Shown: piece by piece, positions 35,601 through 46,022 of the stretch
Layout of the letters: every line of letters starts with the position of its first letter
Numbering within the stretch: position 1 is the stretch's first letter
Assembly (NCBI GenBank): GCA_032158295.1
Contig: CM063249.1
Span: 8,571,195 to 8,635,194, forward strand
Length of the DNA: 64,000 nt
From: Pycnopodia helianthoides
Lineage: Eukaryota > Echinodermata > Asteroidea > Forcipulatida > Asteriidae
Reading direction: 5' to 3'
Notes under the pieces: generated by a model
Databases searched by the model: none
Told to the model about the DNA's origin: nothing
Seen by the model: the letters and a program-made list of their open reading frames with translations, nothing else
Position numbers and translations under genes: made by a program

Positions 35601-38600
35601 AGCAACTCTTTTGATGCAACAATATTGCTATCAAACTAGAACAAATTATTCGTGTACCGAAATGACTCCCATGCCGAACTTCACGCTCTAACAATAGAAA
35701 GAGCTCCAGATGCCCATCTTGCGCCTTGTGGCGCTGTACGATCTTTGGTCATCACACCATAGACAGCATGATATGTGGTGTAGAGAACACAGCACAGAAC
35801 GCATTGTTGCCCCAATGCCAAAGTCAAATCTTTGTCAGAAAAATCTTTGTACTAATGTCCAACTGAAAAAACATTTAAATTTCATGCAGTTTTTTCCCCC
35901 AGTTTATTTGTACATTTCTGTAAAATTTTAAGCAGACGCTATTTTTTATTATTTGTAACATGCATTTGGGCACATTTGTATTTTAATTTATTTGTTTATT
36001 TCATTACGCCAGTTCGCCCAAAACAAGGCTAAACCACTCTTGGTAAGGTCCCAGGTCGGACACAATGGTGGCACTTTTACCATGAAAATATCTTGCCACA
36101 GACCTATGGTGGGAAAGAGGTTGTAACCTTGATCCCAACCCTTCACCAACAAGATTAACAATACGCTTCTGCACTCTTTCTAATAAAGATAAATGACAGG
36201 CAGATGCTGCCGTACAATTTACAATGTTAACAAATTTTTATTTAATAGTAGTTTTATTTTTGTAAAAAAAACAAATACCTTTCTTCCCTTCTTTGCGAGA
36301 CATCCTCCCACTTGGTTCAACCTCTTGCAATCTGCCATTTCCCTCCCCTCCCGAGCCTTGTAGGAAATCTCCAAATCCTTCATCCTGGGATGGAGGTTGT
36401 TGCGGTACTGGCTGACCTACAGGGGAGGCCAGGTGGCCTTGAGGTAGGATGGGGTCAGCGGTTGGTGTCTGAGGGGTGTTCAGTGGGGGTGTGGGGCCCT
36501 GGAGGAAGTCCCCAAATCCATCGTCTTCCATACCAGGAATAGAAGCTGACAAAGGGAGACATAAGATATTATACAAATATTGGATGCACATGAGTGCCTT
36601 GTTGCAGAATGTAATCACGATGTTGAAATCTGCTTGATTCCATTTCATGAGGCGAAGCCAAGTTAGGGCCAGATTTCACCAAGTGATTATATCCTATGAC
36701 AATGCACAAACCAAATGCATTCAACATTTGTTTTATATAACTCACCCATGTCAATTTTCACAATAAACCCAAAATAGACATGGAAACTAATCCCCCTCAC
36801 AATCTCATAAATTCTAAAAACCCCTTCTAGACAATGTCGACAACCCCACGTAGACACCAACCTTGTGGCAAAATCATAAATGGTGTGATGAGTGTTCCAC
36901 CAACCGAATGACAAGGATCTGTGTGTGGTATATTTATATAAAACACACACATATCCTTGTCAAATACAACCATTTATAAATGGGTATACTTGTGTAGCGT
37001 GTCGTGACTAAGCATAGTATAGCATCAAACTAAAGTTCTGATGACCGAGTCATTAGAGTGTGGGTTCTAATCCTGGTCGCGACACTTGTGTTCTAGGGCA
37101 AGACACTTAACTTTAATTGCTTCTAATCTCCCAAAAGTAAAAGGGCACCTGCAAAGGTTGAGATTGATGATATGAATGTACCCCCACCCCCCCCCCACAA
37201 CCCCGAGTCCTGTGAAAAATACTAAATAAATGAAAAATCCACAGGCAATTTAACACCTATAAAAATGGTTACGGTACCCACTGCTAAAATATAGGATTTG
37301 AACTACCTCTAGCTACAGGGCAAGCCTGGTGGTCTGTAGTGAAACATCTGCTTTAGAATGGCAAAGGTTGTGGGTTCAAACCCTGTCTGAGTAATACATG
37401 TATGCCTGTGGATTTTTTCACAGGACTTGGGGACAATACCGAGTATACTGTGCTTAACACATATCCGTGTATGAGTAAACACAAATAATATTTTTTATCC
37501 CAATGGAAATTTAACATATTAAAAACATAGCCATCAAATTAACATGGATCATGTAGACATTGCAATATGAATTTCAAGCAGTTTACAGGCCGGACACCCA
37601 TGGGTCCATCATGCATTTTCCGTAATGCGCAGTGCACAAGGCAAAAAATGGAAATACACGTGCGACGTGCATAATTCCATGTATCCGTATTGCGTACTGC
37701 ATTATCTGTACAAGTTACATGCATTGCATGGTGTGTATTTTCATTTTAAAAGATTGCGCAGTACGCACAATGCATGATGGTCACATGAATAAATTTCAGG
37801 CCTAGGCGTGGTTTGAATACAACAATTTACTACCTGGCTTGGTCTGCCGTGGTTTGGCTTGCGCCGTCGTAGCTCCCTTCCCGGCACCTCTTCCCCCGCT
37901 CCCTCCTTTAACGAACATGTCATCCAGGTTGATGTTAAGGACGTCGACCGAGGCTGCTTTGCCCCCCACCCGACCAAACTGTTTCAGTTTGCGCTGCTGC
38001 TCCTGGAAATACCTCTCTTTCTTAGTCTGCTCCTCCAGACGCTTTTGCTGCTCCAGAAGCTGTCTCTGTTGACTGCAGTTGGTAATGAATCAAAAAGTGA
38101 TTGCTAGTCTTTCCTTGACTGCCTTATTTTTCAAGAATGAACTTGTTTCATTAATTGTCTGGGATCTTGTGCACTTTAACATAAGTCTTATTTTGATTGC
38201 AGCAATCAAAATGAGCAACAGTGATTCAGATGCAATTTTCTCAAAAATGAAATTTTCCTCTGTAGAAATGATGCTATGTACAAACTTTGAAATCAGTGAG
38301 CTTCCAGAGTCGAACAAATATAGATTTAACACAAAGGGTAAGAGCATCCACACCTACCTTTGTTGCTGGGCCAGAGATTGCTGCATGTGAGCCGGTAACT
38401 GTTGTGGTTGACCTACTAGTTGCTGCTGCTGCTGTTGCTGCTGTTGCTGTTGATAGTTCATTTGCTGCTGCATGTTTAGACCAGCCTGCTGACAAGAGAA
38501 ATGCGTTATATTGAAAATTACAATAATTTTGTTGCATTTGAAAGGGTTAAGATTTAAAAACAGGGCCCGATTTCATACATCTTCTTTATGCACGAAATGT

Positions 38601-41600
38601 AGCTAAGCACAACAAATTATGCTTACCAGAATAAGGTTACCAGCCAAAATACCATTTCAAACGTACCATTTGTGACTGGTTTCCGGCTCGTTTTTTCAAA
38701 GCCTAAAATTGTGAAGCACTATTTTCCGCTTAAGCAGCTCCATGAAATTGGGTCCAGGGTTTAAGATCAAACTTCAAACTGGAATATATTGAGTAAATAT
38801 TACAACAATGGTCTTTGTCATTTACATTGAACGATTCAAGGAGGATTAATTATAGGGTTAGGGACCAGACTACCTGCGCAGGCATCTGACCACCGTACAT
38901 CTGCGGCGGGAATCCCTGCTGGGGCACCATGCCCTGCTGCATTATGGGATAGCGTTGCACTGCCACACCACCAGGGAAGGGCGCCCTCTGCTGCATAAAC
39001 TGTGCACTGCCTGGTCGGGGTTGCTGCTGCTGTCCAGGTGGTCCCATACTCATATTACCTTCGAGAGATCAATCCATGTTAAATATCAATAACATAACTG
39101 TATGCATGATGCTGTGATGTTTATGTTCATGTGGAAAGAATGCTTTTGTGAAATAGGTGAAAAGCTGCACCCAGTTGTTAGTTCTTGATGAAAAGTCCTG
39201 ATTAAAATACAGTGACAGATCTTTTGCTGTTTTCTCAACAAGTAGACACTGTATTCAACTGAAACTTCCAAAGGCGACTTTTATTCTTATCTATCTCCAT
39301 ATTTTTGCCTATAAATTAGAATTATGTTGACAAAAACCACACGACAACCCTACCTTTACCCTATGGTTTACATAACGCAATAATTCTAACTTCCTTGAGT
39401 GATTTACTAGGTATTTCCTCACACTAACAAGATTCAACATGATGTTAACTCAACACTCAAACAGGTTGACTCTGATAATGGTGATTGCCTGATCCAATGT
39501 ATGGCATGATCAGTTTACATGTACAAGCCCTCCAGTACACTGGCACGACAGACTACCACAAAGTTCTTGGTGTATACCTTCTAGGTTTTAGCATTTGATT
39601 GCATGGATTTCTTCTGTTTGTACGGCTGGTATTATCAGGAAACCCTATGGTTTGTGGACTGCGGACTCAGACTTAGATTTTAATCCTTTTAATGTTACCC
39701 CTTGCTGGATTATTTTCAGTCAAATATGGTCAGTCAACCCGCCAGAGAGCCCAAGACAGTTAATGAATCAACTGGATAGAGGGATTCATATCTAGAGCCA
39801 TTTCAAGAGGAAAGCAATCTTTCATCTACTTTTTCTCAATTCAGTGCAGGCCTAGTTTCATTTTTGTATTAAGAGCAACATGAACAGGGCAGTTTGTCCA
39901 AAAGGGCACCTCTTTGAGGGAAATTAAAATTTCTATTGGAAAATTTCAAGGGGCACCGAGGCAATGACCAAGGGGCATGGAGGCAACTGCCACTGTGAAG
40001 TATCAGGCCTGCAGTGTGGGACTGTAACCAAACGGAGACAGGAAGGGACTACAGTCTGATCCCCTGTAATACTATGATTGCCTGAGCAATGTACATGTAC
40101 ATTGTACAAGGAACATGACTTGCTATGGTGATTGCTTGATATTAAGATTTTAAAAAGCCTTTAAGACATTGTATGGATGACTCAACCTCACGCAAAAAAG
40201 AAAAAAAGAAAAATATTCCACCAATAGTAAAAAGTAAGACATTCTGTTATGCATAAATTTGGGTATGAGGTCAAAGACCACATTTTTGTAAACCAAGATC
40301 TGTTCTTATCACTAATGGAATCTACATTTAGTAGACGATACATTTGCAACAGGGATAAAGAATATTATTTGTTTTTTTACCCTTACACCAATGTATGTAA
40401 ATCTACATTCAATTCATGCAAAACAAAATGAAAGCAAATACATAAACTATGGAGCAGGCATTTGTTTGCGCCACTTCTTTATAAATGAAGGCAGCTTTTC
40501 AAGATGTTATCAAGCCATGTTCTAACTTCTAATTTGAAACAAAATCTCATAAAATAAAAAAAACATAAAAAACCCAACAAAAACCATAAAGCCAACCACA
40601 ACCAGTACATGTACTGTATAAAAATAGACCTCTTGCTCTGAAGTCACACAAGCCTGGAATGTCATCTTCAAGAGGGCAAGGCCATTTATCTTTAAGAGGG
40701 CAAGGCCATTTTCATTTTGCAAAGCACAATTCCATTGGGAAGTCGTAAAGTGTATGGGAAAGTTTTAAAGGGGCACCAAGGCCAAGAGCAGGATGACAGA
40801 GGCCCATGTCCTCTAGGCCTCCATGTAATTCCAGGCCTAGTCACATGCGTACACGCTGCATACATGGGAGTCGAAATGCACATGTAAAGACATACATGTA
40901 CATATGTACATACAGTGTACAAATAGACTGTGCAAGTATGCCGCATATCAAAAACGAGAAAAAAAAATCAAAAGAAGACTATAATTTTCTATGAAATCAA
41001 ATCTTCTGTCTAAATTCTGTATACAAAATTCTTGAAAATAAAAGTTGCATAAACACATTTTAAATGTTTTCATTAAATAAAACTACAAATTGACATTGAA
41101 AACAAGTTTAAAAATGAGGATGCTTCTTTTTTTCAAACCTCATTTATAAATGAGCAAAATTCTTAATTGTTTACGAGTAACCAGAAACGTAGGCCAAGTC
41201 TTATTTTCAGGTTTTCTTTCTTGACTTTTTAAATTTATCTTATTTTACACCATATATTTCATGGCTAAATTTTACTTTCCAAACAATATGGAATCGCACA
41301 CACAAAATAACTCAATATGGTTGTTTGAATACGCGCAAGACCTTGCACAGTCTATAACCGTGTACACGTTGCTAAAAATGCACACTAGTACACAGTATTC
41401 ACTACAGGAATCAGACTCCTGAAATGGCGCGGCCATGATTCATGATGACATGGATGACGACGTCAGATGAATTGGATCAATAAATTAGTGTACAGTATGC
41501 ATTTTGGCTTTGAAGCTTGATGCATTGCTCAATACTGAACGCAAGTCATGACAGCTAAGGTCTACAAAAACAAATTGTTCTGTTTCCTGTTACCCAATCT

Positions 41601-44600
41601 ACCCTAATTTTACGGCGCAACCCTAGAACATGCAAACACATACACGAGTGTAGGACGCACAACAAAAGTGCGAACCTTTTTGGACTTCATTTTAGCTAAA
41701 ACATTTCTCTGACACGATCATATCACCATATCCTGCGTACCTCAAGTTAGATTACAGAATGTAAAAAGAGGCATTTAATGGATTTTTTAGCACTTTTTAG
41801 GTCACTCTCTTTTTGGGGGTTAAATTGAATCACATCACTAGGGCATTTTTACGCACTCGTCAAAATTATCAGAATAAAAATATAAATATGTATATGTATA
41901 TAATAATAATTCCCGACCTAAATGTACCGACCATATTTCAAAATGGCATGTAACCACAAACAGAACAATTTTGTTTTGGCCTAAAGAGGTCTGTTTGATG
42001 CACCTGATGCCCAATGCATCACTTGAGTGATAAGACCACAGACAAAAAACTAAAGAAACTGAAAAGAAGAATGGGGAGACGGACAGCACACAGACGCTGC
42101 ACACAAGCTAAGACCGCATCCTGGTATTATCTACTGATTGTTGCTATGGTTACCTGGCATATACATCTGCTGATGATATGGCAGCATCCCAAAGCCTACT
42201 AACGGGGAACCCGGGGGAGGGGGGGGGTGGGGAGAGGAGAGAAGAAAGAAAGAAATAGAAGTGATTTTTATTAGATTTCAGCTGGTAAAATTGGGAGAAG
42301 TCAAGATGGTTTCTTTGCACAATAATACAATGGGATGTTAAAAAAAGGGTGCTGTATTGAAGTCTCCTTGTATGCTACTTCAATAACAGTGTTCAGGGTT
42401 CTATGTTGATTCTTTTTTTTAAATAGAAGGGTTTTTAATTTTTTTTAATTTAACACCCACCTCCCCCCCCCCATAAAAAACCTAAACCACCACACTAATC
42501 TTTCCAAAATGGCTGTCTGCTTACTCTAACCCAAAGTTGTCACTTGATAATTGTACCACTGCTATATGAAGTATTGTGTTAACAGCACTGAATAAAACTA
42601 AAAACTGTGTAACCTACTTGTTTACAGTGCTCATATTTGAACTTCCTTTTCAGATGTGAATAAACATTTTTAAAATGCGTTAGTTTATTCTTAAGTATGT
42701 GAATGTAACTTCGATTGACCATTATACTGGTCATGATCGCTACCTTTAACACATCAGAAAGACACATTTATGAAAATACATGTGAAAAAGGGGCTACTAA
42801 AATTTTCTGGGGGCAAGTGAAGCGCACAGTTTACTAGTTTACTAGCCCAGTGGGCTAATTTACAAAAAGATTAAGCGTAAGGCCTGTACATTAGTTATAT
42901 GTTTGTCCGGGCTTTATGGATCGGTCTAATGCCTATCCAAACATTACTAGCTGAGACACTAATTGATTTATTGACTAATTTTAATTAGAAGAAGAATTAA
43001 ACCTTCTTACCTGCACTTGGTTGACCATTAGGATTCCTGGGATGGTAAAGGAAAGACAAAATTAGAGGAACTTTAATACATCATACAGTAAATTATTTTC
43101 TGTTTATCAAGTATCTTTTTAATTCATATTTTCCAAACTCATATTTTGCAAGTGAAGATTCATCACGTTACAAAAGCGCTACTAAATATTTTGGTTCGGT
43201 ACCCCCAAATGGCCTGGAGGGAATTTTTTGTTTACCAAAGTTCATCTTATGTGTACAAATAAATAGAAACAACATACTGGAATTACAAAAGACCACGCAA
43301 GTCTAGTATGAACATTGTTTTCCAGTATACATGTAGCGTCTGAAATTGTTTTCTTCATACATCAAAGCAATGTACATGGCGTGTCATGGCCGAGCGATCA
43401 AGCGCACTGAACTCAAGCTCTGGTGTTTCTGATTAGCAGAGTGTGGGTTCGAGTCCTGGTCTCGACACTTGTGTCCTTAAGCAAGACATTTAATTAACCA
43501 TAAAATGCTTTGTCCTTTGAATGGGACAAAAAGCCAGAGGTCCAATGCGTTGTACACTGTGTAATGCACGTATCGGTAAGACATGTGAGAGAAAGAGTTT
43601 GCCTGATGTTACTGGAAGCTGCTAAGTGAGTGCGCCGCAGCACCTTGTAAACCCTTATAAATAAGGTGCTACATAAATGGGCCTCATCTGTCATATTTCA
43701 ACAAATTTAAAAACCTGTCAAGATTAATGTTTCTCTTTGTTCAAGCGCCTTGAGTACCTTATTGGTACACGAAGATACGTGCGCTATATAAAACTCTGGT
43801 ATTATTATCATTATTACACCGGTACAGTTTAAATGTACCCAACAAGTCTTTTTTTTTAATGTTGATTGATGTTACTTTCAATACAAACTGTTGGAATCGT
43901 TTATCGTTTCGCTGAACGCTAACAATATACATCAGCGAAGGTCACACGTTCGGCATGTGATACACGTGTATGACTTGTGGTCGGAGAAATTTTGTTGCCC
44001 GAATATGATATCAGCACTTTGACCAAACACATGCCAAAGAGGGTTTTGCTGAGAACTGGAAAAGAGACTAGGGTAGAAGACAGGTCATACTGCAAATCAT
44101 AAAAACATCATGGCTTCCAACAAGTTTTAAACATGTCAGTCAGTATCGACTATTTCAGCTTTTTGGAGATTCTTCATAATGGTAACATTAGTGTTACACC
44201 AAAACGAGCAAGCACTAAATAGTTTGAATGTACTTGCCACAACTGTGTACTGCCTTGGGTAATTGAACATTAGGAGAAATCTTTTTTACAAAAAAAGGCA
44301 AGCTCTCAGTCTCATCCAAAAGGTCATCTCAGTCCCTGACCGATAATGATGAAAAAAGGGAAATGCACAGCGCACATGATGGGCCAAAAAGTAACCTTCT
44401 TTTGACTTCTTGCCGAGGGGCCCCCTGCCCAAATGACGTAATGTGCAAACTTACTACAATTGTGGCACAATGCCAATAATAATGTCTAATTTATGTAAAT
44501 ATTTTTTATTTATCAGTTTATATAGTTCATTATACTTTTTACATTAGTATTGTTATATTTTATCTAATATACTGGTTTTACAACCAGGGCCCAATTTCAT

Positions 44601-46022
44601 AGAGCTGCTAAGCACGAAAATGTGCTTAGCATGAAATTTCTTCCTTGATAAAAACAGGATTACCAACCAAATTTCCATTTGTTGCATATTGCTTGTTAAT
44701 GGTATTCAGCTGTTGTTTGCTTATCCTGAAAATCACGTGGAAATTTGGCTGGTAATCCTGTTTTTATCAAGGCAAAAATTTCATGCTAAGCAAATTTTTG
44801 TGCTAAGCAGCTCTATGAAATTGGGCCCTGATGTGGGGCGGCAGGTCTAGAGGTCACAGTAATTACTTTGCTTTTGTTTCTCCAAGCCCAAACTCAACTG
44901 CACAGTCAGTACTCAACTTCCTAAGGTAGTTAACGCGGAAGTGAATGATGAACATAAAACGTGGTTGTGGACACGTACGCGCGCATGTCGCACGCTCTTG
45001 ATGTTATTGTTACTCGTTAGTGAAATTTGACACGTTTGGTGTCTGTGATCCCGGTACTTAACTTAGTTTATATCTTTAGTATGCATGGAATCTAGCCCTG
45101 GTAGGACGTCAGTCAGTGCCGCTGCACTGACGTCCTGGGTATAAAGCTCCTCTACAATGCGAACATATTTTGAGCTAATGTTTTTTCATATTTTTACCTG
45201 ATTTGAGAAGCTGAAACTCCATTCATACATTCTTGGTGTCCTAACTATACTTTTGATGAGTTCACAACTAACAAATACATCCATGGATGACATTATTTCC
45301 GAAAATAAATCCGAGTTGTGTACTGGCGTTGTGACCATCGTGTACCAAGTGACCGTTAAAGCTCATGTGCGCATGCGCGGCAAGCAAAGCAACCCGACCG
45401 ACTTCCGCGTTAGATTTGTGGGCGTTCCTGAGGACGCACATGCGCTGAAGCATTCACGTCTTGTCAGTTTAGGCTGTCGCTGAGAATTTTCACAATAATG
45501 TCATCCAAGGATATAATTTGCAATACTGAATAGAGCAGGCATAAGGTTTAGGACACAAGCAATATGTGAGTCAAGTTTCAGCTTCCTCAAAAAGGTAAAA
45601 ATATGAAAAAATGTTGTTATAAATTTTTTCCCAATGGTACGGGACCTTTATATCCTGGACTCCATCGCGTTGTATGCAACGAACAGAGGAGTCCAACCTG
45701 GGCTAGCATGGAATCTGTATCTGTATCAATTAATATTCTCCACTCTCTTTTGTTTTTACTTTTTTGTTTTAGAGCATGTCATCAATCCTGCCTGGTCATG
45801 ACACTGCTGTGCTGATGGATGAGTGACTGATTCAGTGATTGATAGAAGAATATTGTAATCGTTAGATAATCATTTATGGCATAACACACCAATTCTAAAA
45901 CCACTTCGTTGCATTCCATATGTTCCGCAAATAAATATTTTTAATAAAAATGACTGAAATATGTTAAGTAAACATATGAAAAATACAGCAATATGGGCAC
46001 ACTCTACTTACCGAAATGCCAT
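21768..46022 (-). CDS. Synergin gamma (AP-1 subunit gamma-binding protein), complete, 18 exons
   Basis: Synergin gamma is a peripheral protein of the trans-Golgi network and endosomes. It binds the gamma-adaptin ear of AP-1 and, through its EH domain, NPF-type ligands. Exons in transcript order: 46012-46022, 43011-43036, 42154-42198, 38874-39058, 38358-38488, 37834-38072, 36279-36545, 34630-34954, 33135-33357, 32157-32346, 30936-31103, 30261-30377, 25208-26647, 24490-24599, 23672-23822, 23343-23399, 22992-23083, 21768-22007. They sum to 4017 nt (1338 residues plus stop), with every splice phase agreeing; human SYNRG is about the same length. Order of parts: Gly/Met/Gln-rich N-terminus (1-132), basic coiled coil (about 133-165), two FGDF motifs (213-301), EH domain (410-484), a long acidic linker with repeated DFxDF-type motifs (643-1122), and a conserved C-terminal domain (about 1160-1338). 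The start MAFR parallels vertebrate MALR and has an in-frame stop just upstream. Confidence 0.95.
22498..22955. mobile_element. TIR element, full copy (~455 bp)
   Basis: Ends are inverted: CTTAAAGGTAGGGTCATAGA at the left and CAATCTATGACCCTAACTTT at the right. TTAA-like sequence at both edges hints at a TTAA target. It sits in SYNRG intron 17. The interior holds ATACAGTGTCTACTTGCTGA and a palindromic ATTCATGCATGAATCAT block. Other copies are at 28685-29338, 57374-58055 and, partly and inverted, 39168-39360. None codes for a transposase. Confidence 0.75.
23455..23640 (-). repeat. Degenerate intronic copies of the exon 15 donor region
   Basis: Within SYNRG intron 15, several short stretches resemble the 3' end of exon 15 and its donor (GAGTACCTCACAG then GTAAAT). 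The best, near 23550-23572 read on the minus strand, keeps TACCTCACAGGTAG, a potential donor. Others keep GGGGAGTACCT, GAGGAGTACTTC and GAGGGGAGCACCTC. They look like diverged tandem microduplications. Confidence 0.55.
23861..23938. mobile_element. Short palindromic MITE copy
   Basis: TTTCATAGAGCCTGTAAGCA is mirrored by GCACAGGCTCTATTTCATAA. This is a small member of the palindromic family whose best copies are at 44587-44829 and 55154-55404. It lies just outside SYNRG exon 15. Confidence 0.6.
25208..26647 (-). CDS. SYNRG exon 13 (large acidic DFxDF exon)
   Basis: A single 1440 nt exon encoding about 480 residues. It opens with a run of about ten Asp from a GAT microsatellite ending in DDFNDFKS. 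It then carries EEFGDFAQF, DEFDDFKK, EDGFADFKQA, DDEFGDFKTT and DSFGEFSSA. These repeated acidic-Phe motifs are the hallmark of synergin gamma and of AP-1/GGA ear ligands. Antisense open frames of up to 190 codons across this exon are shadows of its codon bias. Confidence 0.95.
26841..26944. mobile_element. Palindromic MITE
   Basis: CTGAAACCACAGCTTAGGCT at the left is mirrored by AGCCTAAGCACAAGCTGTGG at the right, giving a roughly 100 bp foldback in SYNRG intron 12. A related, less regular copy may lie at 54420-54560. Confidence 0.55.
27013..28165. mobile_element. Cluster of dispersed repeats in SYNRG intron 12
   Basis: Four adjacent repeats are distinguishable. A 'GGCACCAAGGC' family copy lies at 27013-27160. 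The second copy of the 3400-3745 family lies at 27195-27550. A block at 27550-27780 (GGGTTCCCCCTTGTTC, TTACAATTCAGG, TTTCAAGAAAAT) recurs at 54735-54960. A MITE at 27790-28161 has inverted ends (GGAGGACATCGAATT at the left, AATTCGATGTCCTCTC at the right). Confidence 0.6.
28685..29338. mobile_element. TIR element interrupted by a SINE
   Basis: The TIR family of 22498-22955 begins at 28685 (TTTTAAGGTAGGATCAAAG) and ends at 29338 (CCAATCTATGACTCTACCTT). Its interior is split after ATAGTTTATACTAT by a tRNA-derived SINE at about 28966-29260, and resumes at CAACAATGC. The SINE head reads GTTGTGGCCGAGTGGTTATG and its tail GCGCTATATAAAAACTG plus ATT repeats. The SINE is therefore younger than the TIR element. 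Confidence 0.75.
30261..32346 (-). CDS. SYNRG exons 10-12
   Basis: Exon 10 (32157-32346) encodes GPDEFVPFQEAPKTKP, close to the DEFxxFQ region after the EH domain in vertebrates. Exon 11 (30936-31103) is Ser-rich and contains GSSSKWGSSVTVKTRKSSED. Exon 12 (30261-30377) contains VWDPNSIYDKLTCGSQESVS. All three end in phase 1 with GTAAGT, GTCTGT and GTTTGT donors. Confidence 0.88.
31160..31281. mobile_element. Palindromic MITE of the GGGCCCAATTTCAT family
   Basis: AGCCCAATTTCATGGCACTG is mirrored by CAGTGCCGTGAAACTGGGCC over about 120 bp in SYNRG intron 10, close to exon 11. The middle carries further inverted pieces (ACAGATTTCTGC, GCAGAATTCCATGG). Confidence 0.7.
32400..32915. repeat. Four-copy tandem repeat, 123-136 bp unit, intronic
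   Basis: Units begin CAGGCTGGCACAG near 32431, 32567, 32690 and 32826. They contain TATTGAATGGTCAGAGAGTA, GGAGGGTTGACTG and a CACATGCACT block. The array is in SYNRG intron 9, just upstream of exon 10. A single copy occurs at about 57745-57835, so the unit is also dispersed. Confidence 0.8.
33135..33357 (-). CDS. SYNRG exon 9 (EH domain)
   Basis: Encodes the EH domain: NLLYPILMLSGLDKPVLGHI is followed by WALANQTIPGQLTRLELYFA and LGMIALTQ. The LYPILM.SGL, L..IWALAN and PG.LT..EL.. blocks are the synergin gamma EH signature. EH domains bind NPF peptides; here that is inferred from the family. It starts in phase 2 and ends in phase 0 with GTAAAG. Confidence 0.95.
34095..34392 (+). mobile_element. 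SINE, 5'-truncated copy
   Basis: Keeps ATGCACGTAAAAGAACCCAA, GGTTCGCCCTGGTGTTCCTG, CAGCACCTTGTAAA, AAGCGCAGAGG, GTGCTATATAAATC and a terminal run of ATT repeats, as in the full copies at 43379 and 58909. The tRNA-like head is missing. It lies in SYNRG intron 8. Confidence 0.75.
34630..34954 (-). CDS. SYNRG exon 8 (linker before the EH domain)
   Basis: Encodes about 108 residues of low-complexity linker, including RQWSSAENFSTMFGTPD, ending with AIPAW. The Trp spans the junction to the EH exon, as in vertebrate synergin, where a conserved Trp opens the EH region. The donor is GTGAGTGG. Confidence 0.85.
35000..36270. other. SYNRG intron 7, no internal gene
   Basis: Apart from a piece of the CAGGCTGGCA repeat near 35099 I see nothing structured. 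Open frames of 60-73 codons on both strands look random. Confidence 0.4.
36279..36545 (-). CDS. SYNRG exon 7 (two FGDF motifs)
   Basis: Encodes MEDDGFGDFLQG and, about 40 residues later, DEGFGDFLQG. These acidic-phenylalanine motifs are of the kind that bind the gamma-adaptin ear or clathrin adaptors in this family. Pro-rich sequence lies between them. It ends in phase 1 at GTATTTG. Confidence 0.9.
37010..37500. mobile_element. Two tRNA-like SINE fragments
   Basis: At 37010-37165 a SINE body follows a decayed head (GTGGGTTCTAATCCTGGTCG, then GACACTTGTG and GCAAGACACTTAA). At 37320-37460 a second type has GTGGTCTGTAGTGAAACATC and GGGTTCAAACCCTG, followed by TTTTTTCACAGGACT, and resembles the tRNA-like pieces at 49365-49480 and 51160-51250. 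Both have A- and B-box-like sequence but no intact cloverleaf. Confidence 0.55.
37834..38488 (-). CDS. SYNRG exons 5 and 6 (poly-Gln and coiled coil)
   Basis: Exon 5 (38358-38488) carries a Gln run from CAG/CAA codons. Exon 6 (37834-38072) continues with QRQLLEQQKRLEEQTKKERY, a charged heptad-like stretch matching the coiled coil of synergin gamma, and then a Gly-rich segment with VDVLNINLDDMFVKGG. The exon 6 acceptor is the CTGCAG at 38073-38078; the phase-2 junction makes Ser. Confidence 0.88.
38563..38755. mobile_element. Palindromic MITE of the GGGCCCAATTTCAT family
   Basis: GGGCCCGATTTCAT at the left is mirrored by CATGAAATTGGGTCC at the right, about 190 bp, in SYNRG intron 4. The arms are more diverged inside than at the ends. 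Confidence 0.7.
38874..39058 (-). CDS. SYNRG exon 4 (Gly/Met/Gln-rich N-terminus)
   Basis: Encodes about 61 residues rich in Gly, Pro, Met and Gln (for example GPPGQQQQPRPGSAQFMQQR), the same composition as the N-terminus of vertebrate synergin gamma. It starts in phase 1 and ends in phase 0 at a GTAGTC donor. Confidence 0.88.
39168..42150. other. SYNRG intron 3, mostly repeats
   Basis: Contains an inverted partial copy of the TIR element (39168-39360, ending ACAACCCTACCTTTACCC) and two copies of the 'GGCACCAAGGC' family (39880-40015 and 40635-40850). From 41000 to 42150 I see only AT-rich sequence without repeats or exons. Confidence 0.45.
42154..43036 (-). CDS. SYNRG exons 2 and 3 (two small exons)
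   Basis: Exon 2 (43011-43036, 26 nt) encodes NPNGQPSA. Exon 3 (42154-42198, 45 nt) encodes GFGMLPYHQQMYMP with a Val across the junction. Both have AG acceptors and GTAAG or GTAAC donors, and the phases (2 to 1 to 1) link exon 1 to exon 4. Gene finders may well miss these two because of their size. Confidence 0.75.
43379..43815 (+). mobile_element. tRNA-derived SINE, near full length
   Basis: The head GTCATGGCCGAGCGATCAAG and GGGTTCGAGTCCTGG give A and B boxes like a tRNA. The body follows with GACACTTGTGTCCTTAAGCA, CACCTTGTAAACCC, AAGCGCCTTGAGTACC and GCGCTATATAAAACTC, ending in ATT repeats. Length is about 430 bp. Position: SYNRG intron 1. Sister copies: 58909-59322, 19365-19650, 34095-34392; a second subfamily is at 28966-29260 and 48061-48379. 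Confidence 0.85.
44587..44829. mobile_element. Palindromic MITE, best copy (243 bp)
   Basis: GGGCCCAATTTCATAGAGCT at the left is mirrored by AGCTCTATGAAATTGGGCCC at the right. Inner arms also pair (AAAAACAGGATTACCA against TGGTAATCCTGTTTTT). Almost the whole element can fold into one hairpin. It is in SYNRG intron 1. Confidence 0.85.
44830..46000. other. SYNRG intron 1, proximal part
   Basis: No exon seen. A palindrome at about 45101-45137 (AGGACGTCAGT against ACTGACGTCCT) brings together CRE-like TGACGT half-sites, which could be regulatory or a small MITE core. The 76-codon frame at 45253-45483 has no recognisable content. Confidence 0.4.
46012..46022 (-). CDS. SYNRG exon 1 (start codon)
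   Basis: Encodes MAF plus two bases of Arg, then the donor GTAAGTAG. The frame is fixed by exon 2, which needs a phase-2 donor. A longer frame from the upstream ATG at 46080 ends in phase 0 and would hit a stop in exon 2, so it is rejected. An in-frame TAA lies two codons before the ATG. Confidence 0.8.

Noticed and set aside
43379..43470. A tRNA gene at the SINE head
   Set aside because: The head continues without an end into a 430 bp SINE body with ATT tail, and sister copies share the whole unit.
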